Source: a virus. From it: a stretch of 23,542 bases of DNA. The notes under the pieces are model-generated. The model searched no databases. It had not been told where the DNA came from and worked only from the letters and a program-made list of their open reading frames with translations. Location: positions 1-23,542 of IMG/VR virus record IMGVR_UViG_3300027881_000080. One strand, 5' to 3'. Made by a program: the position numbers and the translations under genes. Position 1 is the stretch's first letter. Every line of letters starts with the position of its first letter. Below are positions 15,510-23,334 of this stretch, one piece after another.

Positions 15510-18500
15510 TGGCTTATGATTGGGCGCACAGCATCTCCATCCCCTGTTCAGCGGGTCTAACGTCTGATACCACTGATGTCACTTTTGAAAGAACACTTCG
15601 ATCCCTGGATGATGGGGATTATGATGGGGCCACCTATTACCTTGAAATCCAGGCAGCCAACTTTGACGGGGCAGCCCAGGATCGGGATGTTTCGCTTGTG
15701 GATTCAGGGGGGACAGCCAAAGCCACCATCACTGTGTCATCAGGAACGGGCAGCAGTGGCAACTTCACAAGACTACGATCCAGCAGCTTCACGCCTGTCA
15801 GTGGTGACGAAGAATACCGGCTGAAGCTGGAAGGAACGGATGGAGCCGATGAACTGGAAGTGAAGTCTGCCCGATGGTGGATTGTTCAGGTGGCTGCCAC
15901 TAAAGGAAGGTTTGAATATTGCCTGGGTGCCAATGATTCAGGCACACCTGACAATCTTGACACAGCTTCACTTTTTTCCACCCAGACTGGGAGTTATCTG
16001 CCCGATAACAACAACCGGCTGGGGGGCTTTGAATACAAATCAGGTGCTTTTGCTGGAACCACAGTGGTGTGGGAATTTGAAGCGACTGCCTGGTACAACG
16101 GGGCAAGCGGGGCAAATGCAGGGCTGCTGGATATAGATGACAGTGACACCCTGGTGGCAAGCAGCGAAGTGACTGTCACAGGGGATTCAACCCACAGGGT
16201 GGTGAAGACCACCATCACTGAAGCCCAGTTGACTGATGGACACCTTTATGAATGGAATGCCCACAGCAATGATTTCCTGAAAACCATGAGGGTGTTCGGG
16301 GCATCTGTGTTTGTCACTGTCACGGGTGTCACCCAGCTGGAAATCCAGCACTTCCTGCATGGGGGCTGGTCAGGTTCAGCTGCCCATGATTCTGTGGACC
16401 ATCGGGTGCTGTGGGATTCAGATGAATACACTGGCATCCCCACTGTCAAATACGCCCAGGTGTCCAAAGACATCAGTGGCACAGCCGGCAATGGCCTGGA
16501 ACTGAATCACTATGGCACCAATGATGGACCAGGCACCACGGGTGTCACCCAGGTCACAGAACACGCAGCAAGTGACACCAAGGGATTCTATGAAGAAACA
16601 GTCAGCCTGACGGATTCCAACAGGTATGGGGGTGGGGGATGGCGAACTAATAATGGACACGCTATCTATGGGCAGATGCTGCTGGTGTCCACTGATGGCA
16701 GCACACCCCTGACCCTGGAACCAGCTGACACCATTGAAGCATTGTCTGATGCTGTGATCACAGGTTCCTATCCTTACGACAGGCGGAACTTTTCCGACAG
16801 CCTGGCAGTCATTTCAGACAGCTTCATCCATACCCTGGCAAGTGTCCTGTCCCTGACCCCTTCAGACAGCCTGGGTGCCTTCAGTGATGCCATCCAAACC
16901 CAGCAAGCTGCCCACATCAACCAGGCAGTGTCAGATGAACTGGGAGCAATCACAGATGCCTTTGCCCATGATTTGAGCATCAGGCTGACTCTCACAGCAG
17001 CCGATCTGCTGGGTGAACTGGCTGATAACATCACCATTGAATCAGGCAGGTGGTTTGGCAGTCAGATGGTGCTGATTGTCACAATCTGGTTTGAATCAGT
17101 CACAGAAAAGCTGTCAAACATCCACATCAACACCCCAACAGAATCCTACAAAGGGTTGATCACCAATTATGGGAGGCTGTCCAGGTCTGTGGAAATCCCT
17201 GCTGGGTTGACCAGGGTGGCTGATGGTCAGATCACAGTGGCAGACACTGATCAATATTTCAGGGAACTGTTTGCCACTGAAGTGCCCAAAGGCAAGCAGA
17301 TTGAAATCAGAATGTTGCCAGTGGGGGGAAAGGTTGCCACCAGCCAAAGGGTTTACCTGGGGGAAATTGAATCAGTGGGGCTGCCTGAAGGTGCAGTCAC
17401 CTTTTACTTTTCAGATAAAACTTTGGCCTTCCTGGAAGAAGATATTCCACCCCTGGGCACACTGGAAAACTTCCCCTACCTTCCCCAAAAGGAAGAAGTC
17501 TTCATTCCCATATTATTCGGAGACTGTCACAGCCGGTTGTTGGGTGATCGGGGTGCCATTCAGTGCAAGCAGATTGATGCTGATGGCAAGCAGTTTGTCT
17601 TCAGTCGGCTGGATGTTGAAGAAGTCACCACAGTTTTCAGGAAGACATCCACTGATGAAGAATTTGTGATCATCACTGCTGGCTTCACTGTCACCAAAAC
17701 ACCCATGACCATTGAAGGGGTGGATTATACAATCTGCTGGCTGGAATTTGGGGCAGCCCAGGAAGCTGGCACCCAGATCAGGGTGGATGTCAAAGGGTAT
17801 CCCAATGCAGCAGATGGAACTGCCAGCCAGAACCTGTCAGTGAATCTGAAAAGCTACCTGAACCTGATTGCCCAGCAGCCTGATGCAGTGCTGGACCTGT
17901 GGGCATTCCAGAACCTGGAAACAGACTTCACATCCCTGGGCTGGCTGTGTGATGGGGCCTACACAGAAGACATGAATCACCGGTCTGCCATCAGCCAGAT
18001 GGTCACTTCATTCAATGCTGACTGGTTCCAGAACAAAGATGGGAAAATCACAGCATCCATCAGCCCACCCACTGGGGCAGAAGCCAGCTTTGATGACACC
18101 TTCCACCTGCTGAAGGAAACCATCCTGCACAGGATGCCTGGGGAAGCCATCAACAAAATCAGATATAACTTTGGGATCAGCCCAGATGGGTGGACAGAAA
18201 AACGGGTCTGGGATGATGCCACTGCACAGTCCATTGTGGGCAAGGTGATTGATCGAACCTATGAATACCCTTTCATCAGGGACATCCCCACTGCCCAGAA
18301 TGTGACTGAAGACATTGCCAGCTACCTGTCCCTACAAAGCTACTGGATTGATTTTGACCTGACTGCACCCAGAACTGTGGACCTGCTGGAACTGGCAAGG
18401 CTGGTGGACATCACCCACTATGGTGGCATTGGGGTGGGTGGATACCAGAATGAAGTGTTCAAGGTGGGTGAAATCAACTTTGACCCCAATGAATTGCGCT

Positions 18501-19915
18501 ATCGCGTGAAAGCCATCAGAAGGATTGCCCCACCTGACAGGCAGGGTGCCCAGCTGGAAGATGTGGCCTGGGCTGCCCATAGTTTGGCTGGTCCCTATTT
18601 GAGAGGGAAAGAATTCTTTGGTGTCTTCAAAGATGATAAAGCAGGTGACAGCCAAAACAAGCGCATGATCATTGTCTATTCCAATGATTATGGCAGGAAC
18701 TGGGTGAAGCTGGATGAAACTGGCTTTGCCATCATGTCAGGAACCATTGGTTCCTACAATTCAGTGATGGCTGATGATGACCACCTGCACATCAGCACCC
18801 AGGAAGAAACCACAGGCAGGGTGGCTTATCACAAATTCAGCATGGCAAATCGGGTCTGGGTGACAGTGGATGAAGAAGTGGTGGCTGCCACCATCACAAA
18901 TTCTGATCCAGTCCATGGATATGCTGGGGGGGGGTGGAGTCCACACACCACCCTGACCATCACCAAGCCATCGGGCAGACCAGTGGTTGTGTTTGCTGCT
19001 GATGGGTCTGCCTATGACCCAGCTGATGGCACCTATTTGTTTCAGACAGGCCCTGCTGATGATTACAAATTCAGAAGGATGATGGTTTCCCACAGGGGTG
19101 ATGGGGGAACCTGGACCACAGCCCAAAGGCTGGGTGCTGATGCCCATGGCAGATGCTGTTCCACATCAGATTATGGGGGGGAACTGGTGGCTGGTCAGAA
19201 TGATCATGTGTTTTATTTTTATGCTTCCCTGCCAGGATACGCCACATCCAGCACCCCAGATTATCGGGCAGCAGTTTACACAGCCGGTGGTGCAGTGGGT
19301 GCCCAGCAGACCTACTACATCACCAGCCTGGTCTATTATCCTGCTTATGGGGGAATCTTTGGCAGGATTGGAACCAGTCAGGATGAAGATGGGCAATTCA
19401 GGTTCCATGTCACCTACAAAGCAGGATATGGCAGAGCATACTTTTCTGAATTTCTGGAAAACAAATTGCTGGCTGGTGCCTATGATGCTGGGACCAATAT
19501 GCTGGACAACCAGGCTGAATGGACCACTTACTTTGTGGGCACTGATGGGCCTTTTGATGCCGTTAACGAATCCAGTGGGGCCACTGGCAGAACCCAGGGC
19601 CAGGTGCAGATACTGGACCCTTCTGCCCCTGGTGATTTTTCGGGCAATCCAAACAATGTGGTGTTTTTTGCCTGTTACACGCCCAAGCTTTACCATGCCC
19701 CACTGGGGGGATACAACAAATGTGGACCATCAGATTTCCTGGGCATCCAGACTTCCCAGCAGTGGGCTTTTGAATCGGGTGCCAGAACCTATGTGGCTGC
19801 CTTCTTCAGTGATTTTTATTATGACCCTTATTTCAACCTTTGGGCTTCTGATCAGCTGCCCCTTGAACCAGGCTATGATCTTTCAGCCTTCAAAACTGAA
19901 TTTGATCTTTGGTGA
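15509..19915 (+). CDS. Composite tail-tip/baseplate hub protein with sialidase-like Asp-box domain
   Basis: The 1468-residue protein follows the tape measure (TGATG junction) and seems to merge several tail-tip roles. Residues ~1-400 are beta-rich and carbohydrate-binding-module-like in texture. Residues ~405-513 hold a degenerate ~23-residue repeat with the core SDxLgxxSDA. Residues ~515-1020 resemble a tail hub: SYKGLITNYGRLSRSVEIP, GQITVADTDQYFRELF and IPILFGDCHSR, then a helical/beta part with FNADWFQNKDGKITASI. The C-terminal third contains an Asp box SNDYGRNW at 1058-1065, typical of sialidase/BNR beta-propellers. A run of nine G occurs at 18926-18934. Binding to a host glycan is a reasonable inference; no full sialidase catalytic set is identified. 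Confidence 0.8.
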   Translation: MAYDWAHSISIPCSAGLTSDTTDVTFERTLRSLDDGDYDGATYYLEIQAANFDGAAQDRDVSLVDSGGTAKATITVSSGTGSSGNFTRLRSSSFTPVSGDEEYRLKLEGTDGADELEVKSARWWIVQVAATKGRFEYCLGANDSGTPDNLDTASLFSTQTGSYLPDNNNRLGGFEYKSGAFAGTTVVWEFEATAWYNGASGANAGLLDIDDSDTLVASSEVTVTGDSTHRVVKTTITEAQLTDGHLYEWNAHSNDFLKTMRVFGASVFVTVTGVTQLEIQHFLHGGWSGSAAHDSVDHRVLWDSDEYTGIPTVKYAQVSKDISGTAGNGLELNHYGTNDGPGTTGVTQVTEHAASDTKGFYEETVSLTDSNRYGGGGWRTNNGHAIYGQMLLVSTDGSTPLTLEPADTIEALSDAVITGSYPYDRRNFSDSLAVISDSFIHTLASVLSLTPSDSLGAFSDAIQTQQAAHINQAVSDELGAITDAFAHDLSIRLTLTAADLLGELADNITIESGRWFGSQMVLIVTIWFESVTEKLSNIHINTPTESYKGLITNYGRLSRSVEIPAGLTRVADGQITVADTDQYFRELFATEVPKGKQIEIRMLPVGGKVATSQRVYLGEIESVGLPEGAVTFYFSDKTLAFLEEDIPPLGTLENFPYLPQKEEVFIPILFGDCHSRLLGDRGAIQCKQIDADGKQFVFSRLDVEEVTTVFRKTSTDEEFVIITAGFTVTKTPMTIEGVDYTICWLEFGAAQEAGTQIRVDVKGYPNAADGTASQNLSVNLKSYLNLIAQQPDAVLDLWAFQNLETDFTSLGWLCDGAYTEDMNHRSAISQMVTSFNADWFQNKDGKITASISPPTGAEASFDDTFHLLKETILHRMPGEAINKIRYNFGISPDGWTEKRVWDDATAQSIVGKVIDRTYEYPFIRDIPTAQNVTEDIASYLSLQSYWIDFDLTAPRTVDLLELARLVDITHYGGIGVGGYQNEVFKVGEINFDPNELRYRVKAIRRIAPPDRQGAQLEDVAWAAHSLAGPYLRGKEFFGVFKDDKAGDSQNKRMIIVYSNDYGRNWVKLDETGFAIMSGTIGSYNSVMADDDHLHISTQEETTGRVAYHKFSMANRVWVTVDEEVVAATITNSDPVHGYAGGGWSPHTTLTITKPSGRPVVVFAADGSAYDPADGTYLFQTGPADDYKFRRMMVSHRGDGGTWTTAQRLGADAHGRCCSTSDYGGELVAGQNDHVFYFYASLPGYATSSTPDYRAAVYTAGGAVGAQQTYYITSLVYYPAYGGIFGRIGTSQDEDGQFRFHVTYKAGYGRAYFSEFLENKLLAGAYDAGTNMLDNQAEWTTYFVGTDGPFDAVNESSGATGRTQGQVQILDPSAPGDFSGNPNNVVFFACYTPKLYHAPLGGYNKCGPSDFLGIQTSQQWAFESGARTYVAAFFSDFYYDPYFNLWASDQLPLEPGYDLSAFKTEFDLW
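16721..17047 (+). repeat. Degenerate protein repeat (~23 aa, about 4.5 units) in the tail-tip gene
   Basis: Units begin at PADTIEALSDAV, FSDSLAVISDSF, PSDSLGAFSDAI, VSDELGAITDAF and AADLLGELADNI. Each has an acidic-x-Leu then Ser/Thr-Asp pair spaced five to six residues apart. The DNA is diverged, so the repeats are old. They link the N-terminal beta domains to the hub region and could form a stalk. Confidence 0.7.
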
Positions 19916-19940
19916 TGACTAACACAAAAGGAACAACCCA

Positions 19941-20441
19941 ATGAAACCACAGGAAGTTTTTGACGTTATGCAACCAGTCAGGGGTGTGATCACCTTATAT
20001 TTGAAGGATGCCCTGCCTGGTTCACCCACCTATGGTCAGGTGATCAAGACCATTGACACAAAGAACAGCCCCACCAGGGGTGGGGTGGCCTGGTTGTGTC
20101 AGCAAATGCTATCGGGTGAAGCCATCAGCAGCCAGGTGCTGGAACAGCTGGCATTGGGGACTGATACCACAGCACCCACCACTTCAGACAGTGCCCTGGG
20201 CAGTGAAGTGGTCCGAAAAGCAGTGGGAACATGGGACACTGCTGGATTGACAGCTGCTGTGCCTTACTTTGTGGCGCAGGTAGAATTCGGAACAGGTGAA
20301 GGGAATGGAACCCTGGCTGAAGTTGGACTATTCAACAGTTCAGCGGGTGGAACCATGCTGGTGCATGGAACCTTTGGCACTTTTGCAAAGGCCACATCTA
20401 ACACCCTGGGAGTCAGCTACACTGTTTCTCACGCTGTGTAA
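19941..20441 (+). CDS. Tail fibre-like protein
   Basis: A 166-residue, beta-rich protein. The segment LALGTDTTAPTTSDSALGSEVVRKAV followed by FVAQVEFGTGEGNGTLAEVGLFNSSAGGTMLVHG is a pattern I recognise from small tail-associated or fibre proteins of many phages and prophages. It probably sits at the tail tip or forms part of the receptor-binding apparatus; the exact place is unknown. ATG 19941 has AAAAGGAAC upstream within an A/C-rich 25-nt gap. The stop codon lies in the loop of a perfect 8-bp hairpin, suggesting 3'-end control. It is followed by the glycosyltransferase-methyltransferase fusion. Confidence 0.7.
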   Translation: MKPQEVFDVMQPVRGVITLYLKDALPGSPTYGQVIKTIDTKNSPTRGGVAWLCQQMLSGEAISSQVLEQLALGTDTTAPTTSDSALGSEVVRKAVGTWDTAGLTAAVPYFVAQVEFGTGEGNGTLAEVGLFNSSAGGTMLVHGTFGTFAKATSNTLGVSYTVSHAV

Positions 20442-20451
20442 AAACACAGCG
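20432..20451 (+). other. Perfect 8-bp hairpin enclosing the stop codon of the fibre-like gene
   Basis: CGCTGTGT at 20432-20439 pairs exactly with ACACAGCG at 20444-20451 around an AAAA loop. The TAA stop at 20439-20441 lies in the stem-loop top, so a terminating ribosome would melt it. No U-tract follows. A CA-rich leader begins at its last base, as after the tail tube hairpin. Confidence 0.7.
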
Positions 20452-20482
20452 ACAAAACAACACACACACACAGGGGAAGACA
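20451..20482 (+). promoter_or_regulatory. CA-rich leader with ribosome-binding site, copy 2
   Basis: The leader reads GACAAAA, then CAACACACACACACA, then GGGGAAGAC, and precedes ATG 20486. It matches the leader at 10559-10582 apart from one extra A, two extra CA units and two extra G. GGGGA at 20473-20477 is a strong Shine-Dalgarno sequence 8 nt from the start. Confidence 0.65.
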
Positions 20483-20485
20483 GAC

Positions 20486-21739
20486 ATGCAGATTCAGGAC
20501 AAACTAACAAAGGGGATAATGATGGCAGTGCCCACCCTGGGCAGACCTATTCCACCTTCCATGATGTTTTGTATGGCAAGCATGGTGCCACCGATCAACT
20601 ACCATGTGGTTTCATCCATGATCTGGGGCCAGGAAGTGGCTGATGCCAGAAATGGAATTGTCAAAGCAGCTATGGACCAGGGGAAAGAATATGTGATGCT
20701 GGTGGGGGATGATACAGAACCACCACCCCACACTGTGAAGCAACTGATTTACAGAATGGAACACAACCCCAAGGCTGGGGTGATCGGTGGTGTCTACTGT
20801 TCCAAATCCCACCCACCTGCACCCCTGGTGTTCAGGGGCAATGGGGGGGGCAGCTTCTGGAAGTGGAAGGCTGGTGAATTTTTCCAGGTCACAGGCATTG
20901 GGATGGACTGCACCCTGATCAGAACAGCTGTGTTCAAAGACCTATCTGAACCCTATTTCAAAACAGTCAGGGAAGATCAGTTCCTGGAAGGCATCCCCAT
21001 GGCTGAAGCATGGACTGAAGATTTGTGGTTCTGCGAAAAGCTGGCTGAAGAAACTGATTGGGAAGTCTGGTGTGACAGCATGATTATGGCGAAACACTGG
21101 CAGTGGAATGGGGGATTCAACTGGGAATATTTTACTTTGCGCCAGGACAGCATCCCCTTCCTGGCTGAACCCCAGAAGAAGAAACAGAAGCAGATCCTGG
21201 ATCTGGGATGTGGGCCACTGCACCATGATTTCAAAGGCGAAGGAATGGTCACAACTGTGGACATCAGGGAAGAGTGCAGCCCAGACAAACGGGCAGATTT
21301 AAGGCAGTTGCCCTTCCCACCAGACTGCTTTGATGTGGTGTTCAGCAGCCACACCCTGGAACACTTCCCCAGGTGTGAAGTGAAAGAAGTGGCAAAGGAA
21401 TGGATCAGGGTGCTGAAGCCTGGTGGGGAAATCAGATTGGTGATTCCTGATCTGGAATGGGCAGCCCGACAGATCCAGGAAGGGATTGTGTCTGATGACG
21501 TATTGAATGTGCTTTATGGCAGCCAGGAATATGTCCAGAACTTTCACCAGGTGGGCTTCACAGCAAACACCTTGACTAAATTGTTAAAGGGTCTGGCAAT
21601 TTCGGGAATAGAAACAGCACACCAGGGCTATAACATTCTGCTGACAGGGAAGAAAAGGAAACCCAGAAAGAAGGCCAATGCCATCAGCAATACTAAAAGA
21701 AAATCTGCTGGAAGCAGCAAGCCTGACAAGCAGCACTGA
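20486..21739 (+). CDS. Glycosyltransferase-methyltransferase fusion protein
   Basis: The 417-residue protein joins two enzymes. The GT-A part (about 8-225) has MAVPTLGRPIPP, a central VADARNGIVKAAMD helix, VMLVGDDTEPPP with metal-binding D75/D76, WTEDLWFCEKL with likely catalytic E178/D179, and H204. This is a phage-frequent glycosyltransferase type. The class I methyltransferase part (about 235-395) has ILDLGCG at 237-243, LPFPPDCFDVVFSSHTLEHF and VLKPGGEIRLVIPD, a Methyltransf_11 pattern. A Lys-rich tail follows (KKRKPRKKAN). A single polypeptide adding and then methylating a sugar is the simplest reading. Its place between fibre-like and discoidin-like genes suggests a tail-tip target (inference). 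Confidence 0.87.
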   Translation: MQIQDKLTKGIMMAVPTLGRPIPPSMMFCMASMVPPINYHVVSSMIWGQEVADARNGIVKAAMDQGKEYVMLVGDDTEPPPHTVKQLIYRMEHNPKAGVIGGVYCSKSHPPAPLVFRGNGGGSFWKWKAGEFFQVTGIGMDCTLIRTAVFKDLSEPYFKTVREDQFLEGIPMAEAWTEDLWFCEKLAEETDWEVWCDSMIMAKHWQWNGGFNWEYFTLRQDSIPFLAEPQKKKQKQILDLGCGPLHHDFKGEGMVTTVDIREECSPDKRADLRQLPFPPDCFDVVFSSHTLEHFPRCEVKEVAKEWIRVLKPGGEIRLVIPDLEWAARQIQEGIVSDDVLNVLYGSQEYVQNFHQVGFTANTLTKLLKGLAISGIETAHQGYNILLTGKKRKPRKKANAISNTKRKSAGSSKPDKQH

Positions 21740-22439
21740 AGACACTGCCTTTACACTGTCCAATCTGTTTGATGGCATTGCTGCCAGCAGGTTTGCCTTC
21801 ACAGTCACCACAGGGGGCTGGATTGAAGTGGACAATGGCAGTGCCAAAGCCTTTGACACCCTGCACTTTGTCAATCACAACCTTGATTCTGGGGTGGACA
21901 TTGATGTGTTTGCAGGTGCCACCCCAAACCCAGGCACACCCATTGCCAGCAATATTCCCTGGAGGGAATTTGACATCTGGAAGGATCTTGGCACCCAGTC
22001 TGCCCGATATGTCAGGGTGGTGTTCAGTGAATCCAACAGTGACAACACTGCCCTGGGGGAACTAAGGCTGGGCACCAGGGTGGAATTGCCACAGGCCCAC
22101 AGATTTGGCAAGGTTCCTGGGAAAACCAACAGGGATATATTCCATGAAACCCAGGCAGATGTGGCCTGGGTCTATCATGTTTCATCCAGGGAAATCAGGG
22201 AACTGATGTGGCGAATCCTGGAAACTGATCTGGCAAAGTTTGAAGCACTATTTGATGATGTTCTAGCGCGAACGATTCCATTCACTTTCATCATGGACAC
22301 CACCACAGTTGATGTGATGCTGGTCAGGTTCCTGGAAGCTGCCTACAGGCCCAAGGAACTGAATGAACCCATGGAAATCCCAGGCTATGATGTGGAATTC
22401 AAAGTGAAGGAAGAATCACGGGGTGTACTGCTTGGTTGA
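21678..22439 (+). CDS. Minor tail protein with discoidin (F5/8 type C)-like domain
   Basis: A 253-residue protein. The first ~135 residues look like a discoidin-like beta-sandwich: LSNLFDGIAASRF, GGWIEVDNGSAKAFDTLHFVNHNLDSG, and SARYVRVVFSESN before LGELRLG. Such domains often bind carbohydrate. The C-terminal half (FGKVPGKTNRDIFHETQADV and onward) is a separate, unrecognised domain. ATG 21678 overlaps the previous gene by 62 nt in the +1 frame. AAGG is only 3 nt upstream of it, so initiation may depend on coupling. Likely a tail-tip component; function uncertain. Confidence 0.7.
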   Translation: MPSAILKENLLEAASLTSSTEDTAFTLSNLFDGIAASRFAFTVTTGGWIEVDNGSAKAFDTLHFVNHNLDSGVDIDVFAGATPNPGTPIASNIPWREFDIWKDLGTQSARYVRVVFSESNSDNTALGELRLGTRVELPQAHRFGKVPGKTNRDIFHETQADVAWVYHVSSREIRELMWRILETDLAKFEALFDDVLARTIPFTFIMDTTTVDVMLVRFLEAAYRPKELNEPMEIPGYDVEFKVKEESRGVLLG

Positions 22440-22740
22440 GCCTGCAAGAAATAACCTGTCTCTGGAATTGAAGTCCTGGTTCTACGGCCTGGTGTCTTGT
22501 GCATCCCTCATTTGGAGAACGGTGGCCGTGGTATCTCTGGCTTTTGCCGGATGGGTGGCAGTCTCCATTCTGCAAATGCAGAAGGACATTGCTACCATCC
22601 AGGCGCAAACCCCGCTGAATGTGATATTGCTGGCTGAACGATTCAAACGTCTGGAACAGAAACTGGACAGCATGACAGTCCAGCAAGTCAGGGTGCAGAA
22701 ACTGCTCGAAGAGCATATGGCTAAACATGAATCCTACTGA
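22423..22740 (+). CDS. Membrane protein with coiled coil, lysis-associated
   Basis: A 105-residue protein starting at GTG 22423, with GGAAG 9 nt upstream and a 17-nt overlap with the previous gene. Residues ~32-51 form a single hydrophobic membrane segment (VAVVSLAFAGWVAVSIL). Residues ~52-100 are an amphipathic, heptad-like helix (LAERFKRLEQKLDSM, VQKLLEEHM). It directly precedes and overlaps the endolysin gene, so a role in lysis (holin, antiholin or membrane partner) is likely, but the layout alone does not choose between them. Confidence 0.65.
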   Translation: MYCLVEPARNNLSLELKSWFYGLVSCASLIWRTVAVVSLAFAGWVAVSILQMQKDIATIQAQTPLNVILLAERFKRLEQKLDSMTVQQVRVQKLLEEHMAKHESY

Positions 22741-23143
22741 ACTGCTCATCAAGCATGAAGGGTTCCGGCAATTCCCCTACAAAGACACCAGAGGAATTTT
22801 GACCGTGGGCATCGGCAGGAACCTGGAAACGGTGGGCATCAGGGAAAAGGAAGCCAGGTTCCTGCTGGGTGAAGATTTGAGAATCACAGAAGATCTACTG
22901 AAGGCAAAGCTGTCACCAGGACAATGGGCCAGGTGGGATGATGTCAGGAAAGCAGTGCTTCTAAATATGGCATTCAACCTGGGGGTGGCTGGGCTGTTCA
23001 GCTTTGAGAAGATGATTCTGGCTTTGCAGACAGACAACTGGGACAGGGCTGCCACTGAAATGCTTGACAGCCTTTGGGCCAAACAGGTGGGCAATCGAGC
23101 GGTGGAACTGTCTGAAATGATGAAGAAGGGAGACTGGATCTGA
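22727..23143 (+). CDS. Endolysin, lysozyme GH24 (T4 type)
   Basis: This muramidase cuts the glycan backbone of peptidoglycan at the end of infection. The catalytic triad is visible in exactly the T4 lysozyme numbering: E11 in KHEGFR, D20 in YKDTRG and T26 in LTVGIGR. Helical C-terminal lobe features follow (VRKAVLLNMAFNLGVAGLFSF). At 138 residues it is shorter than T4 lysozyme (164). No signal peptide or SAR segment is visible at the N-terminus, so export would need a holin. The start overlaps the upstream membrane gene by 14 nt and the stop shares a base with the next ATG. Confidence 0.93.
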   Translation: MNPTELLIKHEGFRQFPYKDTRGILTVGIGRNLETVGIREKEARFLLGEDLRITEDLLKAKLSPGQWARWDDVRKAVLLNMAFNLGVAGLFSFEKMILALQTDNWDRAATEMLDSLWAKQVGNRAVELSEMMKKGDWI

Positions 23144-23334
23144 TGCAGTTGCTGGGCTGGAGAAAACTTGCAGGAGCACTCAGCACCATTGTGCTGATTC
23201 TGGTGTATGGCTGGTTTCAGATGACCAGTGAAGCCGGCCACATTGAAACGGTCAAATATGTCAGTTATGTTGCTATCGCTCTGATGGCAGGGAATGGCAT
23301 TGCCGCCATCGGAAATGCCCTGGGCAAAAAATGA
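23143..23334 (+). CDS. Holin-like small membrane protein, 63 aa
   Basis: Two hydrophobic stretches are visible, residues ~10-26 (GALSTIVLILVYGWF) and ~38-58 (VKYVSYVAIALMAGNGIAAIG), with a basic end (GKK). This size and two-segment layout suit a class II-type holin, which would release the cytoplasmic endolysin encoded just upstream. ATG 23143 shares its A with the endolysin stop, and its own stop overlaps the next start in ATGA. No family motif is diagnostic, so the holin call rests on topology and place. Confidence 0.65.
   Translation: MQLLGWRKLAGALSTIVLILVYGWFQMTSEAGHIETVKYVSYVAIALMAGNGIAAIGNALGKK

Noticed and set aside
19098-19922. 274-residue open frame in another + frame within the tail-tip gene
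   Set aside because: Met/Trp/Pro-rich composition typical of out-of-frame reading, fully inside a real gene.
20457-20472. CA microsatellite as a simple neutral repeat
   Set aside because: A matching CA-rich leader stands before another gene in the same relative position, so a regulatory module is the better description.
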